DNA from: Sedimenticola sp.
GTDB taxonomy: Bacteria > Pseudomonadota > Gammaproteobacteria > Chromatiales > Chromatiaceae
Assembly: GCA_027023915.1 (NCBI GenBank)
Contig: JALVUB010000093.1
Location: 1-9,761, forward strand
Direction: 5' to 3'
Length of the DNA stretch: 9,761 bases
Both the position numbers and the translations under genes were made by a program. This document shows, piece by piece, positions 1 through 6,830 of the stretch (within the stretch, counting starts at the first letter, position 1; each line of letters starts with the position of its first letter). A model generated the notes under the pieces. It was not told the DNA's origin. It did not search any database and worked only from the letters and a program-made list of their open reading frames with translations.

Positions 1-195
1 CATTGACGCCAGCAGCGCCGCCACCCAGAACACGCCCGGCGCGATGAGCCGCAGGGTATCCAGATCCGGGCCGATGCCCAGGGGAAAGAGGCTCACCACG
101 ATGACAAAGAAAAACAGCGTGGTGAGCACGTCGCTGCGCCGGCGCATGGCCAGCAGCAGGTCTCTGACAACGATGGCGAAAAAGCTGTCAAACAT
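1..195 (-). CDS. ccmB: CcmB, heme exporter permease (partial, N-terminal 65 residues)
   Basis: This is the integral membrane subunit of the CcmABCD complex of System I cytochrome c maturation, which works in the inner membrane to release holo-CcmE. I translated it by hand from the ATG at 195-193; the reading frame stays open for exactly 65 codons to the window edge, so the gene continues outside. The peptide starts MFDSFFAIVVRDLLLAMRRR, followed by SDVLTTLFFFVIVVSLFPLG and a second hydrophobic stretch with APGVFWVAALLAS. These are hallmark stretches of CcmB: an amphipathic basic start, the FFFVIVVSLFPLG helix and the IAPGVFWVAALLAS helix. Its start overlaps the 3' end of ccmA by 8 bases, typical of translational coupling in ccm operons. 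No oddity is seen in the visible part. Confidence 0.95.
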   Translation of the reverse strand, partial: MFDSFFAIVVRDLLLAMRRRSDVLTTLFFFVIVVSLFPLGIGPDLDTLRLIAPGVFWVAALLASM

Positions 196-823
196 GGCCG
201 TCCTTCTTCCACCCCAGCTTCAGGCGCTTCACCTTCCCCGAGGTGAGCTCCACCTCCTGGTGAGTGGTGAGCACCACCAGGCCGCCGCCGGCCACGTGCT
301 CGCGGATCACCGCCTGGAGCAGCGCCACCGCCGCCACATCCAGGCCCACGAACGGCTCGTCCAGCAGCCAGAGCCGGGCCTTGCTCACCAGCAGCCGCGC
401 CAGCGCCACCCGCTTCTGCTGCCCCTGGGAAAGCACCCTTGAGGGCAGATCCTCATGGCCGCGCAGCCCCATGCGCTCCAGCACCTCCCACGCCCGGCGC
501 TCGTCGATGGGATGGCCGGACAGGCGGCAGGCGGCGCGCAGGTTCTCTATGCCGGTCAGGTCGTCCTTGATGCCGTTCTTGTGCCCCAGATAGAGCAGCT
601 CGGCATGATACTCATCGCGCCGCGCCCGAATGGGCTCGCCCCGCCAACGCACCTCCCCCTCCGTGGGCGTCACCAAGCCGCAGAGGGCGCGCATGAGCGT
701 GGTTTTGCCGCTGCCGTTGTGACCATGCAGATGCAGCAGTTCGCCCGGCAACAATTCAAAGGCAACGCCACTGAACAGACGCCTGTCGCCTCGCGTGCAT
801 TGCAGGTTGACCACTTCCAGCAT
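188..823 (-). CDS. ccmA: CcmA, cytochrome c biogenesis ABC ATPase
   Basis: Complete 211-residue ATP-binding subunit of the CcmABCD complex, which uses ATP to release heme-loaded CcmE during periplasmic c-type cytochrome maturation. It shows all ABC motifs: Walker A GHNGSGKTT (34-42), signature LSQGQQKR (131-138), Walker B LWLLDEP (151-157, catalytic Glu156), D-loop GLD (160-162) and switch His188 in TTHQ. YLGHKNGIK (about 78-86) in the Q-loop region and the N-terminus LEVVNLQCTRGDRRLFSG are characteristic of CcmA rather than other ABC ATPases, and the length is normal for the family. The ATG at 823 lies 11 bases after the stop of the preceding transferase gene. No good Shine-Dalgarno precedes it (the upstream bases are rich in C and T), so translation may depend on coupling. 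ccmB follows with an 8-base overlap. Confidence 0.96.
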   Translation of the reverse strand: MLEVVNLQCTRGDRRLFSGVAFELLPGELLHLHGHNGSGKTTLMRALCGLVTPTEGEVRWRGEPIRARRDEYHAELLYLGHKNGIKDDLTGIENLRAACRLSGHPIDERRAWEVLERMGLRGHEDLPSRVLSQGQQKRVALARLLVSKARLWLLDEPFVGLDVAAVALLQAVIREHVAGGGLVVLTTHQEVELTSGKVKRLKLGWKKDGHV

Positions 824-834
824 GGGGCAGGAAT

Positions 835-2829
835 TTATCGGGAAAGGTGGGGCATTGTACTTGTCCTGGATTCAACAGGTAACCCCGCCGGAGAGCGCCG
901 CATGTCTTCTGTTATCTGGTTGCGCAGCACTTCTCTTTCATGACGGTAATAACCGCTCTGCTCCAGCCAGTAGCGACGCAGATCACGACTGCTGCGAATA
1001 AACCAGAAATCGAGGTGTGACGCCTTTGTGGAAAGGATTTTCAAAGCACAATCCAACGCGCCATGACTGGCGAGAATGGCGGAAGTCTTCAAAATCGCTT
1101 CTTCCCGGGGAATCAGTCTCACCACTTCCCTGTAGTCACGGCATGCCGCATCTGGTCGATGTTTCCGCAAAGCCATGCTTGCCCGTTGGGAAAGCAACAT
1201 GACAGCCCATGGCTTGTTGCCCTGGGCCTTCCTCAACCCCTGGTCGATCCACCGAAGCACGGCATCATCATCCAGCCCTCGACATCTTCCTGAAGCAAGC
1301 AATGCCAGAGCCTGCTCCACCTGATACCTTCTTACCGGGCTGGAATTAACCTTCGCGATCAAAAGAGACAGCTTCTGTTTTACATCGGCATCGATACCGT
1401 TCCGGTTGCACTGCAACCGCGCCAGGGATATCAGTGCGGCAGGGTTGGGTTTTTGCTGCCGAACAGCGTTACGCAACAGCTTTTCGGCAGCCTCCCGGTT
1501 TCCGGTTTCCAGCCAGCGTCCCGCCAGCAACACCTGAGCCCGAATGGAATCAGGTGCCTCTTGATACCAGACAAGTGCCTGCTGGAAAGGTTTTCCCCAA
1601 AGATTGGCCCGCGACCAGGTGGAAAGCGCAAAAACCGCCACCACGAAAACAGCCAGCCAACGTCGGCCGGGTTGTCCTGGCATAGTCAACCAACCCGCCG
1701 GCCAGGCGAACAGGAATATCGCCGGCAGGTAATTTCGATGTTCAAACGCCAGTTCCAACGGAACCACGGTAGACTCCAAAAGGTGGCCGGCAAGGAAAAA
1801 CAGAATCCCCAACGCCAGCAATGGCCTTCTATCTCTTTGCCTCCATCCCCACGCCGCCAAAGCCAGAACAGCCAGCCACCCCCACAATGTGGAAAGCGGT
1901 TGCAACAGGCTTTTTGAAGCAGAAATCTGGTCGCTGAACAAGCCGCTGCTGTGAGTCGCGGGAATTAATAATTGCGATAAATAGTGGACAACAACCCGCC
2001 CCTGGGTAAGAAAGCGCCCACCGGCGGTATAGCCGTCTCGCAATGGTTGGCCGCTGAACAACTCCGGTATCCTGCCAGCCAGATAGATCAACAAGAGCAT
2101 CATTGGCAGGCGGATATAAAGCCACCGCCAAAGGTGGACCCATCGAGGTTGAACGGACGGCGAACCTCGGTTGAAAAGAGCCAGGTCAATAACCACGACA
2201 AAAAGCGGCAACAAGGCCGCATTCTCCTTGGAAAGCACGCCCATGATGCCCACCAGCCCAAAAACGCCCCACAGCAGGACACCGGCCATCGCCGGCCTGC
2301 CCACGGCAAGCGCGTGGCGGGCCTTCACATAGGACAACAACGCAAGCAATACAAAGGTAGCGGCCAACAGCGTCATGCGTTGCACCACGTAGAGCACGCT
2401 GGAGACCCAGAGTGGATGAAGCAACCAAAGAGCGGCTGCCAGAAGGGCCGGCTTCCAGGATTCGCTTTTGTCCCGCTCCGCGATCTCCGGCAGTGCAAGC
2501 AGAAGCCGGTACAACAGCAGCCCGTTGAGCAGGTGAATGGCCACGTTGGTGGCCTTGAAATGGAACGGTGGCGCCGGCCAGCTTCTGGCATCGAAGAGAA
2601 AACTGGCCATGGCAACCGGGCGGCCCAGAGGGGAAGCAAAACCGGATAGAAGGTAATCGAGCAGGTTGTGAAGATTGTCCAGCCGGCCCGCCTGGGCGAT
2701 CAGTTCCAGGTTCTTCCAGTCATCAAAAAGAAAGGTTCCCGTCAGCCCTGGAAAATACGCCCAACCGGCAGCCGCCAGCACCAATCCCATCCAGAAGACC
2801 GGCATTCTCAGCAAGCGAGGGGCGTTCAT
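835..2829 (-). CDS. Putative GT-C type membrane glycosyltransferase with TPR-like tail (second copy)
   Basis: A 664-residue polytopic protein with about eleven hydrophobic segments in residues 10-408 and a soluble, Leu/Ala-rich helical tail (about 425-640) that looks like degenerate TPR repeats. GT-C-like features are an acidic FDD (35-37) after the first helix in PGLTGTFLFDD, GRPVAM (69-74), IHLLNG (98-103), VLYVVQRM (145-152), SKENAALL (200-207) and VPLELAFEHRNYLP (356-369). The layout resembles TMTC/PMT-like lipid-sugar-dependent protein glycosyltransferases, whose catalytic acid sits in the first extracytoplasmic loop. It shares nearly all these motifs with the gene just upstream, so the two are tandem paralogues. 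Its ATG overlaps the upstream stop by one base (TGATG) and lacks a clear ribosome binding site, implying coupled translation. Location after two pilin genes suggests that it glycosylates pilin; this is inference. A general TPR membrane protein or another envelope-polymer transferase is the alternative. Confidence 0.72.
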   Translation of the reverse strand: MNAPRLLRMPVFWMGLVLAAAGWAYFPGLTGTFLFDDWKNLELIAQAGRLDNLHNLLDYLLSGFASPLGRPVAMASFLFDARSWPAPPFHFKATNVAIHLLNGLLLYRLLLALPEIAERDKSESWKPALLAAALWLLHPLWVSSVLYVVQRMTLLAATFVLLALLSYVKARHALAVGRPAMAGVLLWGVFGLVGIMGVLSKENAALLPLFVVVIDLALFNRGSPSVQPRWVHLWRWLYIRLPMMLLLIYLAGRIPELFSGQPLRDGYTAGGRFLTQGRVVVHYLSQLLIPATHSSGLFSDQISASKSLLQPLSTLWGWLAVLALAAWGWRQRDRRPLLALGILFFLAGHLLESTVVPLELAFEHRNYLPAIFLFAWPAGWLTMPGQPGRRWLAVFVVAVFALSTWSRANLWGKPFQQALVWYQEAPDSIRAQVLLAGRWLETGNREAAEKLLRNAVRQQKPNPAALISLARLQCNRNGIDADVKQKLSLLIAKVNSSPVRRYQVEQALALLASGRCRGLDDDAVLRWIDQGLRKAQGNKPWAVMLLSQRASMALRKHRPDAACRDYREVVRLIPREEAILKTSAILASHGALDCALKILSTKASHLDFWFIRSSRDLRRYWLEQSGYYRHEREVLRNQITEDMRRSPAGLPVESRTSTMPHLSR

Positions 2830-4793
2830 CAGCGCACCAGGTAAGGGCTCTTCCAGGAGACACCAAACACTTCACGAAAGCGGGCGACAAGCCGCCTCCT
2901 TCTCGACCAGGACCAACCATGCCTGTCCAGTTCCCAAAGCCGTTCAAGGGAATACGCCGCCTTTTCCCTGTCTTTCAAGGCCAGGAAAAGCTCCGTCAAA
3001 TTGGCCCAAAACTGTTTATTAACCGGTTGCAGCGACACCGCCCGCTGCAACAGCTTCATCCCCAAACCGAAATCGTGGAGGCTGTTCAAGGCATAATCGG
3101 CCCTCATATTGACAAGCATCGCATCATCAGGATGGCTTTTTTGCGCCAAAGCCAGCAACCGCCCCACCTGCTTTCGGTCATAGGCGCACTTGGGCTGTTT
3201 GTTGAGGCAGACGACAATGGCGTGAAGGGCGTTTCGATCCGCTGATGACAATCGCCCCTGAACACGTTTCTCCATCATTCGCCACCAGGGTTTGTCATCG
3301 CCACCAAAACGGGCAATCGCCCAAACAGCCGCTTGCGCGGGAATCAAGCCGGAATTTGGAAGGCTCGCGGCTTTTTCCAGCGCCGTAAACGCAATCCCCA
3401 GGCGGGGATCATGGGGGCTTTTTATCAGGTAACGTAGTAAAACATCGGCCACCAGATAGTTGGCCCGCGGCGACTTCGGATGCCAGGAAGCAGTGGTGGT
3501 GGCGAACAGCAAGGGGTCACCCCAGTAGGCCGCCCTGATGGCGGTCAAACCGGCCCCGAGAAATATCAGCCCGGCGACAGCCACCACCCTGACCTCGCCA
3601 ATGGGCAGCCGTCGGTCAAGGGCCACGGAAAACAACCCAAGCCACAACCAGGGAGACGCGGGATAGTTCCGATGCTCGAAAACCAGCTCCAAGGGAACAA
3701 TGGTAGCCGTCAGCAGATGCGCGGCGAGGAACAGAAGCACACCAAGAACAAGCCCGGCTTGACGCCGCCGCAACACCATGGCGACCACAATCACCAATAT
3801 CCAGCCAACGAGCGCGGGCAAGGTCGTTAACGGAGCCAACAAGCCCCGGGATACCGCATAGTCATCGTGATGGAACCCCAGGCTGCGAAGGCGTGGGAAA
3901 AGTATCCACCCCACGTAACTCCATAAAACCCGAAATTCGGTCAACAACCTTTCTGACAGGGTAAAACTTCGCCCCTCATAATCCTTCGACAGATGAAGAA
4001 ACAGCCACACTCCACCAACGAACAAGGGCAGCCCTAGCAATATTGCATAGAGCCATACCAGCTTTCTTTCTTTCCCTCCACCAATCGAACGAAAATCAAG
4101 AACCACCCACTCGATCAAAAAGGCATAAAGCGGGGTCAACAGCGCGCTTTCCTTGAACAAACTTCCCAAAAAAGTGGAGACAACAAGGCTTCCCCAACAA
4201 TAAGCAACGCCTTTTCTTTCCCCAGCCAGCATCAACCGCCGGCCACGCAGATAACCCAACAACCCCAACAAGGTCATCAAAAAGGCAAAGATCTCCATTC
4301 TTTGCACAACGTACAAAACGGTACTCAGATTGATCGGGGAAAGCAGCCAGGCGGCGGACACGGCCAGCGCCAGACCACCGGCACCGCCGATAACATCCAG
4401 TTGGCGGAACTCCCGCAGAAAAGCCGCCAGGCGGCGAACCAACAAAAAAAGCAGCACCCCGTTGAGCAGGTGAACCATCAAATTGAAGGCTTTAAGTGGC
4501 CTGGGATCAAAGGCGGTGAACTTCACCTGCAACCCCAAACTGAGCATGGCCAACGGCCGGTGGGTGGGCCCCGCGTTCATTGAGGTCGCCAGCTCCCACC
4601 ATCCGGACAAAGTGGAGGGAATATGACGGAAGGGAGGATATTCAAGAATGTTGACGAAATCGTCAAACAAGAACCCGCCCGACAAACCGGGATGGTATGC
4701 ACCCCAGGCAACCAGGAGGATTGCCGCCAACAGAAGCCACTGCCAACGGCAAAAAGAAAGGGCGCGAGCGCCCATCAGCAAATGAGTTGACAA
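2829..4793 (-). CDS. Putative GT-C type membrane glycosyltransferase with TPR-like tail (first copy)
   Basis: A 654-residue polytopic protein, paralogous to the next gene. It has about eleven or twelve hydrophobic segments (about 17-420) and a soluble helical TPR-like C-terminal domain (about 440-625) ending in a very basic stretch around 630-640. Shared motifs are FLFDD (41-45) after the first helix, HRPLAM (78-83), VHLLNG (107-112), VLYVVQRM (159-166), FKESALLTPL (213-222) and VPLELVFEHRNY (366-377). After EHRNY it reads PASPW, where the paralogue reads LPAIF. The start is uncertain: the frame opens at a TTG (4793) and the first ATG is at 4775, just before the first helix; neither has a convincing Shine-Dalgarno. 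It follows the second pilin by 31 bases with no terminator between. I infer a lipid-linked sugar transferase acting on periplasmic pilin, by position and GT-C layout. The acceptor and sugar are unknown. Confidence 0.72.
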   Translation of the reverse strand: MSTHLLMGARALSFCRWQWLLLAAILLVAWGAYHPGLSGGFLFDDFVNILEYPPFRHIPSTLSGWWELATSMNAGPTHRPLAMLSLGLQVKFTAFDPRPLKAFNLMVHLLNGVLLFLLVRRLAAFLREFRQLDVIGGAGGLALAVSAAWLLSPINLSTVLYVVQRMEIFAFLMTLLGLLGYLRGRRLMLAGERKGVAYCWGSLVVSTFLGSLFKESALLTPLYAFLIEWVVLDFRSIGGGKERKLVWLYAILLGLPLFVGGVWLFLHLSKDYEGRSFTLSERLLTEFRVLWSYVGWILFPRLRSLGFHHDDYAVSRGLLAPLTTLPALVGWILVIVVAMVLRRRQAGLVLGVLLFLAAHLLTATIVPLELVFEHRNYPASPWLWLGLFSVALDRRLPIGEVRVVAVAGLIFLGAGLTAIRAAYWGDPLLFATTTASWHPKSPRANYLVADVLLRYLIKSPHDPRLGIAFTALEKAASLPNSGLIPAQAAVWAIARFGGDDKPWWRMMEKRVQGRLSSADRNALHAIVVCLNKQPKCAYDRKQVGRLLALAQKSHPDDAMLVNMRADYALNSLHDFGLGMKLLQRAVSLQPVNKQFWANLTELFLALKDREKAAYSLERLWELDRHGWSWSRRRRLVARFREVFGVSWKSPYLVR

Positions 4794-4824
4794 AAATGAC
4801 CGGCGTCAAACACCAGCATCATCA

Positions 4825-5250
4825 CTAACGACAACTGGATGGCAGATAACGACCATCTATATCGCTGGACTTACAGGTCCAATTGACAGCCCCGGAAACG
4901 GAGGTGACGGCGGAAATCAATATATGGCCCCCAAAAATCTTGGAATTGGAATGGTTGCCATAGCTTATGGAAATAACACCCGGCGTCGAACCAACATCCA
5001 GGCCGGTCACATAGTTTCCTTGAATGCTACCAGCGGAAACCAGGCCCGCGGAAGCGTTGCTGGAGGGAAACTTCCCCGTATTGGCATAATATTCCGCCAG
5101 GGCCGTCTTGATCCGGTAACTGATATCAATGCCTTCCGCGATCTGCGAACGGATCGTGTAATCCTGGTATGCTGGAATGGCAATAGCCGCCAGAATGCCG
5201 ATGATCGCCACCACGATCATCAACTCTATCAATGTAAAGCCTCTTTGCAT
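4825..5250 (-). CDS. Type IV pilin, second copy (PilA-like)
   Basis: A 141-residue type IV prepilin with a very short leader, MQRG, followed by the cleavage and N-methylation site G|FTLIE (mature Phe1, Glu5) and the conserved polymerising helix ending in AIPAYQDYTIRSQ. The prepilin peptidase PilD would cut after Gly4, giving a 137-residue mature subunit. The C-terminal disulfide loop lies between Cys126 and Cys140, followed by one Arg, as in Pseudomonas-type major pilins. The N-terminal third is nearly identical to that of the pilin encoded upstream, whereas the middle and C-terminal loop diverge, indicating duplication and divergence. The region before the ATG carries a G-rich stretch (GGGGGGCAGAG) that may act as ribosome binding site. 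It could be an alternative major pilin or a minor partner. It stops with TAG 31 bases before the first putative glycosyltransferase. Confidence 0.93.
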   Translation of the reverse strand: MQRGFTLIELMIVVAIIGILAAIAIPAYQDYTIRSQIAEGIDISYRIKTALAEYYANTGKFPSSNASAGLVSAGSIQGNYVTGLDVGSTPGVISISYGNHSNSKIFGGHILISAVTSVSGAVNWTCKSSDIDGRYLPSSCR

Positions 5251-5278
5251 CTCTGCCCCCCATCCCTAGATCATGATT

Positions 5279-5330
5279 TTTCAAAAGATTTGAAACCTTG
5301 GCCTTTTTTTCAAATAAAGAATCAAGGCCA
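5279..5330 (-). repeat. Two inverted repeats in the leader of the second pilin gene
   Basis: Between the pilA terminator and the second pilin are two perfect 7-base inverted repeats: TTTCAAA/TTTGAAA (5279-5285 and 5289-5295, 3-base loop) and TGGCCTT/AAGGCCA (5299-5305 and 5324-5330, 18-base loop). Both could form RNA stems in the leader. A weak sigma-70-like pair (TTGAAA, 17 bases, AATCTT) also falls here, but the -10 matches only three of six positions. I see no sigma-54 promoter before this gene. The function is unknown: mRNA stabilisation, a processing site or an operator are all possible. Confidence 0.4.
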
Positions 5331-5350
5331 TCCCCCGCAATATCTTATTG

Positions 5351-5380
5351 AAAAAAAAAAGGGGGGGGGTAACCCCCCCT
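5351..5380 (-). terminator. Strong intrinsic terminator after pilA
   Basis: Read on the minus strand this is A, G7, TTA, C9, then T10. A seven-pair all-G/C stem with a three-base loop leads directly into ten T residues, a textbook rho-independent terminator. It starts 10 bases after the pilA stop codon and precedes the second pilin by about 100 bases. It probably makes pilA a mostly monocistronic, high-level transcript, with limited read-through into the second pilin and the transferases. Confidence 0.9.
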
Positions 5381-5389
5381 TGTTATGTA

Positions 5390-5830
5390 TCAGCGACAGT
5401 TCGTGGGAACGTACTTGGTGTTGATACCATTAGTAGCCCCTGGCTTACAGACCCACGAAACCGCGCCACCATTGCTGGTAACAGCAGACAAGACAAGAGT
5501 CGAACCACTTATTGCACTGTTCGCATTCTTGCCGTAAGTAATGGTGATCTGCCCAGTGGTTGTACCCACATTAACACTGGACACATAATTGCCCGCGATC
5601 GATGAAGCGCTGGCCAAGCCAGCCGTTGCGTTGCTCGGAGGAAAAGAGCCCGTGTTGTTATAATACTCCGCCAACGCCGTCTTGGCGCCGGCCGCCAGGT
5701 TCAGGCCTTCGGACACCTGGGCGCGGATGGTGTAATCCTGGTAAGCCGGAATGGCAATGGCCGCCAGGATGCCGATGATCGCCACCACGATCATCAGTTC
5801 GATCAAGGTAAAACCGGTTTGTTTTTTCAT
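5390..5830 (-). CDS. pilA: Type IV major pilin PilA
   Basis: Type IVa prepilin subunit, exported, cut by PilD and assembled into the pilus used for twitching, adhesion or DNA uptake. The leader MKKQTG is followed by FTLIE, giving mature Phe1 and Glu5, and the hydrophobic helix ends in AIPAYQDYTIRAQ. The mature form has 140 residues. Its C-terminal disulfide loop spans Cys128 to Cys145, followed by one Arg. I prefer the ATG at 5830: GAGG (5842-5839) lies 8 bases before it, whereas it is only 2 bases before the other ATG at 5836. The chosen start gives a six-residue leader, the usual length in this family; the longer version would add MK. It has its own sigma-54 promoter upstream and a strong terminator downstream, consistent with very high expression. 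The middle region is rich in Ser, Thr, Asn and Gly, a plausible target for glycosylation (inference). Confidence 0.96.
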   Translation of the reverse strand: MKKQTGFTLIELMIVVAIIGILAAIAIPAYQDYTIRAQVSEGLNLAAGAKTALAEYYNNTGSFPPSNATAGLASASSIAGNYVSSVNVGTTTGQITITYGKNANSAISGSTLVLSAVTSNGGAVSWVCKPGATNGINTKYVPTNCR

Positions 5831-5900
5831 TTTCATTTCCTCACTGGTAATCGTTGGATTTCTGCAAACCAGCTCCGACTGGAGACTGTACCGCCCTATT

Positions 5901-5917
5901 AAGCAATAGGCATGCCA
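5901..5917 (-). promoter_or_regulatory. Sigma-54 (RpoN) promoter of pilA
   Basis: On the minus strand the sequence is TGGCATG, CCTA, TTGCTT. This matches the -24/-12 consensus TGGCAYR-N4-TTGCW, with GG and GC in correct spacing. Transcription would start about 12 bases past the GC, near 5891, leaving a leader of roughly 60 bases before the pilA start codon. Known biology: pilA in Pseudomonas and relatives is transcribed by RpoN with the two-component activator PilR. PilR-type control here is therefore likely, though its gene is not in the window. Confidence 0.92.
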
Positions 5918-5950
5918 ATATTAACAAGCCTTAAAAGACTCGACAAAAGC

Positions 5951-5965
5951 CCTTGTTCAACAAGG
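5951..5965. repeat. Inverted repeat upstream of the pilA promoter
   Basis: CCTTGTT-C-AACAAGG is a perfect 7-base dyad centred at 5958, about 67 bases before the expected pilA start site. It could be a binding site for an enhancer-type activator. Alternatively, as RNA from the minus strand, it could be a weak terminator hairpin for the metal operon, since GCTTTTGT follows. I cannot decide between these from sequence alone. Confidence 0.35.
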
Positions 5966-6000
5966 AAAAAACAAAAGTTTTTCACCGACCGAAAGGCCGG
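5966..6000 (-). terminator. Candidate terminator of the znu-like operon
   Basis: On the minus strand CCGGCC-TTTC-GGTCGG (6000-5985) forms a six-pair stem with one G-T pair. After 13 bases comes a T6 run (5971-5966), and the spacer itself contains AAAAAC-TTTT-GTTTTT, a second small stem leading into the T run. It lies about 60 bases after the permease stop and ahead of the pilA promoter. The T run is not directly adjacent to the main stem, so termination may be partial. Confidence 0.4.
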
Positions 6001-6036
6001 CATCATGCACTGGTCGAGCAGCGCACTGCCCCTCCA

Positions 6037-6051
6037 TGTCACCTTATGACA
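6037..6051. repeat. TGTCA dyad after the permease gene
   Basis: TGTCA-CCTTA-TGACA is a perfect 5-base inverted repeat with a 5-base spacer, centred 147 bases before the predicted pilA start site and 12 bases after the permease stop codon. TGTC motifs are part of known PilR-type sites in Pseudomonas, so an upstream activator site is possible. A chance dyad or a small mRNA 3' hairpin is equally plausible. Confidence 0.25.
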
Positions 6052-6062
6052 AAAAAGGAAAC

Positions 6063-6830
6063 TCAATCTGACGACTGATCACCCTGCAACCGCCGGGCCA
6101 AAGCCGCCGCAAGCACGGCCGTCACCGCCAGCAGCCAGACCACCACCGGCCCCGCCGGCAGGTCATACATGGAGGAGAAGAGCAACCCGCCGCCATAGGC
6201 CAGCGCCCCCACCAGATAGCCCAGGGGCACGCCTTTGGCGGGGGGCAGTCGCAGCCCCGCCAGGGCGGGGATGATGAGGCTGGCGAAGACCAGATAGACG
6301 CCCACCACCTGCACCGAGGCGGTAACCGCCAGGGCGAAGAGCAGGTAGAAGCGCCGCCCCTGGTGGCCCAGCCAACGCCAGATGACAAGAATCAGGGCAT
6401 AGAGCCCGGCGATCCAGCCGATCTGGCTCCAGGTCACCCAGAGAAGCTGGCCGCTGAGCAGTTCCTGGAGATGCTCGGCGCCGTGGGGGTTGCCGGCGCT
6501 GGCCACCAGGCTGCCGGTGGCGGCCAGCACGAAGCTGATGCCGATGAGGGCTTCCTGCCGCTGTGGCCAGAAGCGTTCGAAACCGTGCAGCAGCAGGGCG
6601 CCGGCGAGAGCCGCGACGAAGGCGGCGCCCTGAGTGGCCCAGCCGCCCTCGGGCAGCCCCAGCAGTTGGGAAACCACCACGCCCAGCACGGCGATTTGCG
6701 CCACCGCCAGGTCGATGAAGATGATGCCGCGCCGCAGCACCTCCCGGCCCAGCAGCACATGGGTGGCGAGCACCAGCAGGCCCGCCACGAAGGGCGGCCC
6801 CACCACCGACCAGTCGATCAGCCCGTTCAT
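6063..6830 (-). CDS. znuB: Metal (zinc-type) ABC transporter permease, ABC-3 family
   Basis: A 255-residue inner-membrane permease with about seven or eight hydrophobic segments, the usual size for the ZnuB/TroC (ABC-3) family that imports zinc or manganese. Recognisable stretches are the early helix followed by LGREVLRRGIIFIDLAVAQ (about 27-45), the motif GNPHGAEHLQELLSGQLLWV (113-132) and the helix pair with VYLVFASLIIPALAG (178-192), the region expected to contact the ATPase. Its ATG overlaps the stop of the binding-protein gene as ATGA, so the two are coupled. The gene ends the operon: only a non-coding stretch and the pilA promoter follow. No ATPase gene adjoins it, unlike most znu operons. 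Metal specificity is inferred from the binding protein, and manganese or iron cannot be excluded. Confidence 0.9.
   Translation of the reverse strand: MNGLIDWSVVGPPFVAGLLVLATHVLLGREVLRRGIIFIDLAVAQIAVLGVVVSQLLGLPEGGWATQGAAFVAALAGALLLHGFERFWPQRQEALIGISFVLAATGSLVASAGNPHGAEHLQELLSGQLLWVTWSQIGWIAGLYALILVIWRWLGHQGRRFYLLFALAVTASVQVVGVYLVFASLIIPALAGLRLPPAKGVPLGYLVGALAYGGGLLFSSMYDLPAGPVVVWLLAVTAVLAAALARRLQGDQSSD

Noticed and set aside
1984..3245. Long plus-strand open frames (for example 1984-2649 and 2568-3245) opposite the membrane proteins
   Set aside because: They lie antisense to genes with clear membrane-protein motifs, are rich in Gln, Pro, Arg and His as expected from a reversed Leu/Ala-rich gene, and have no recognisable domain or good ribosome binding site.
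5251..5350. Sigma-54 promoter before the second pilin
   Set aside because: TGG appears in TGGCCTTGATTC on the minus strand, but there is no GC at the required spacing, so the -12 element is missing.
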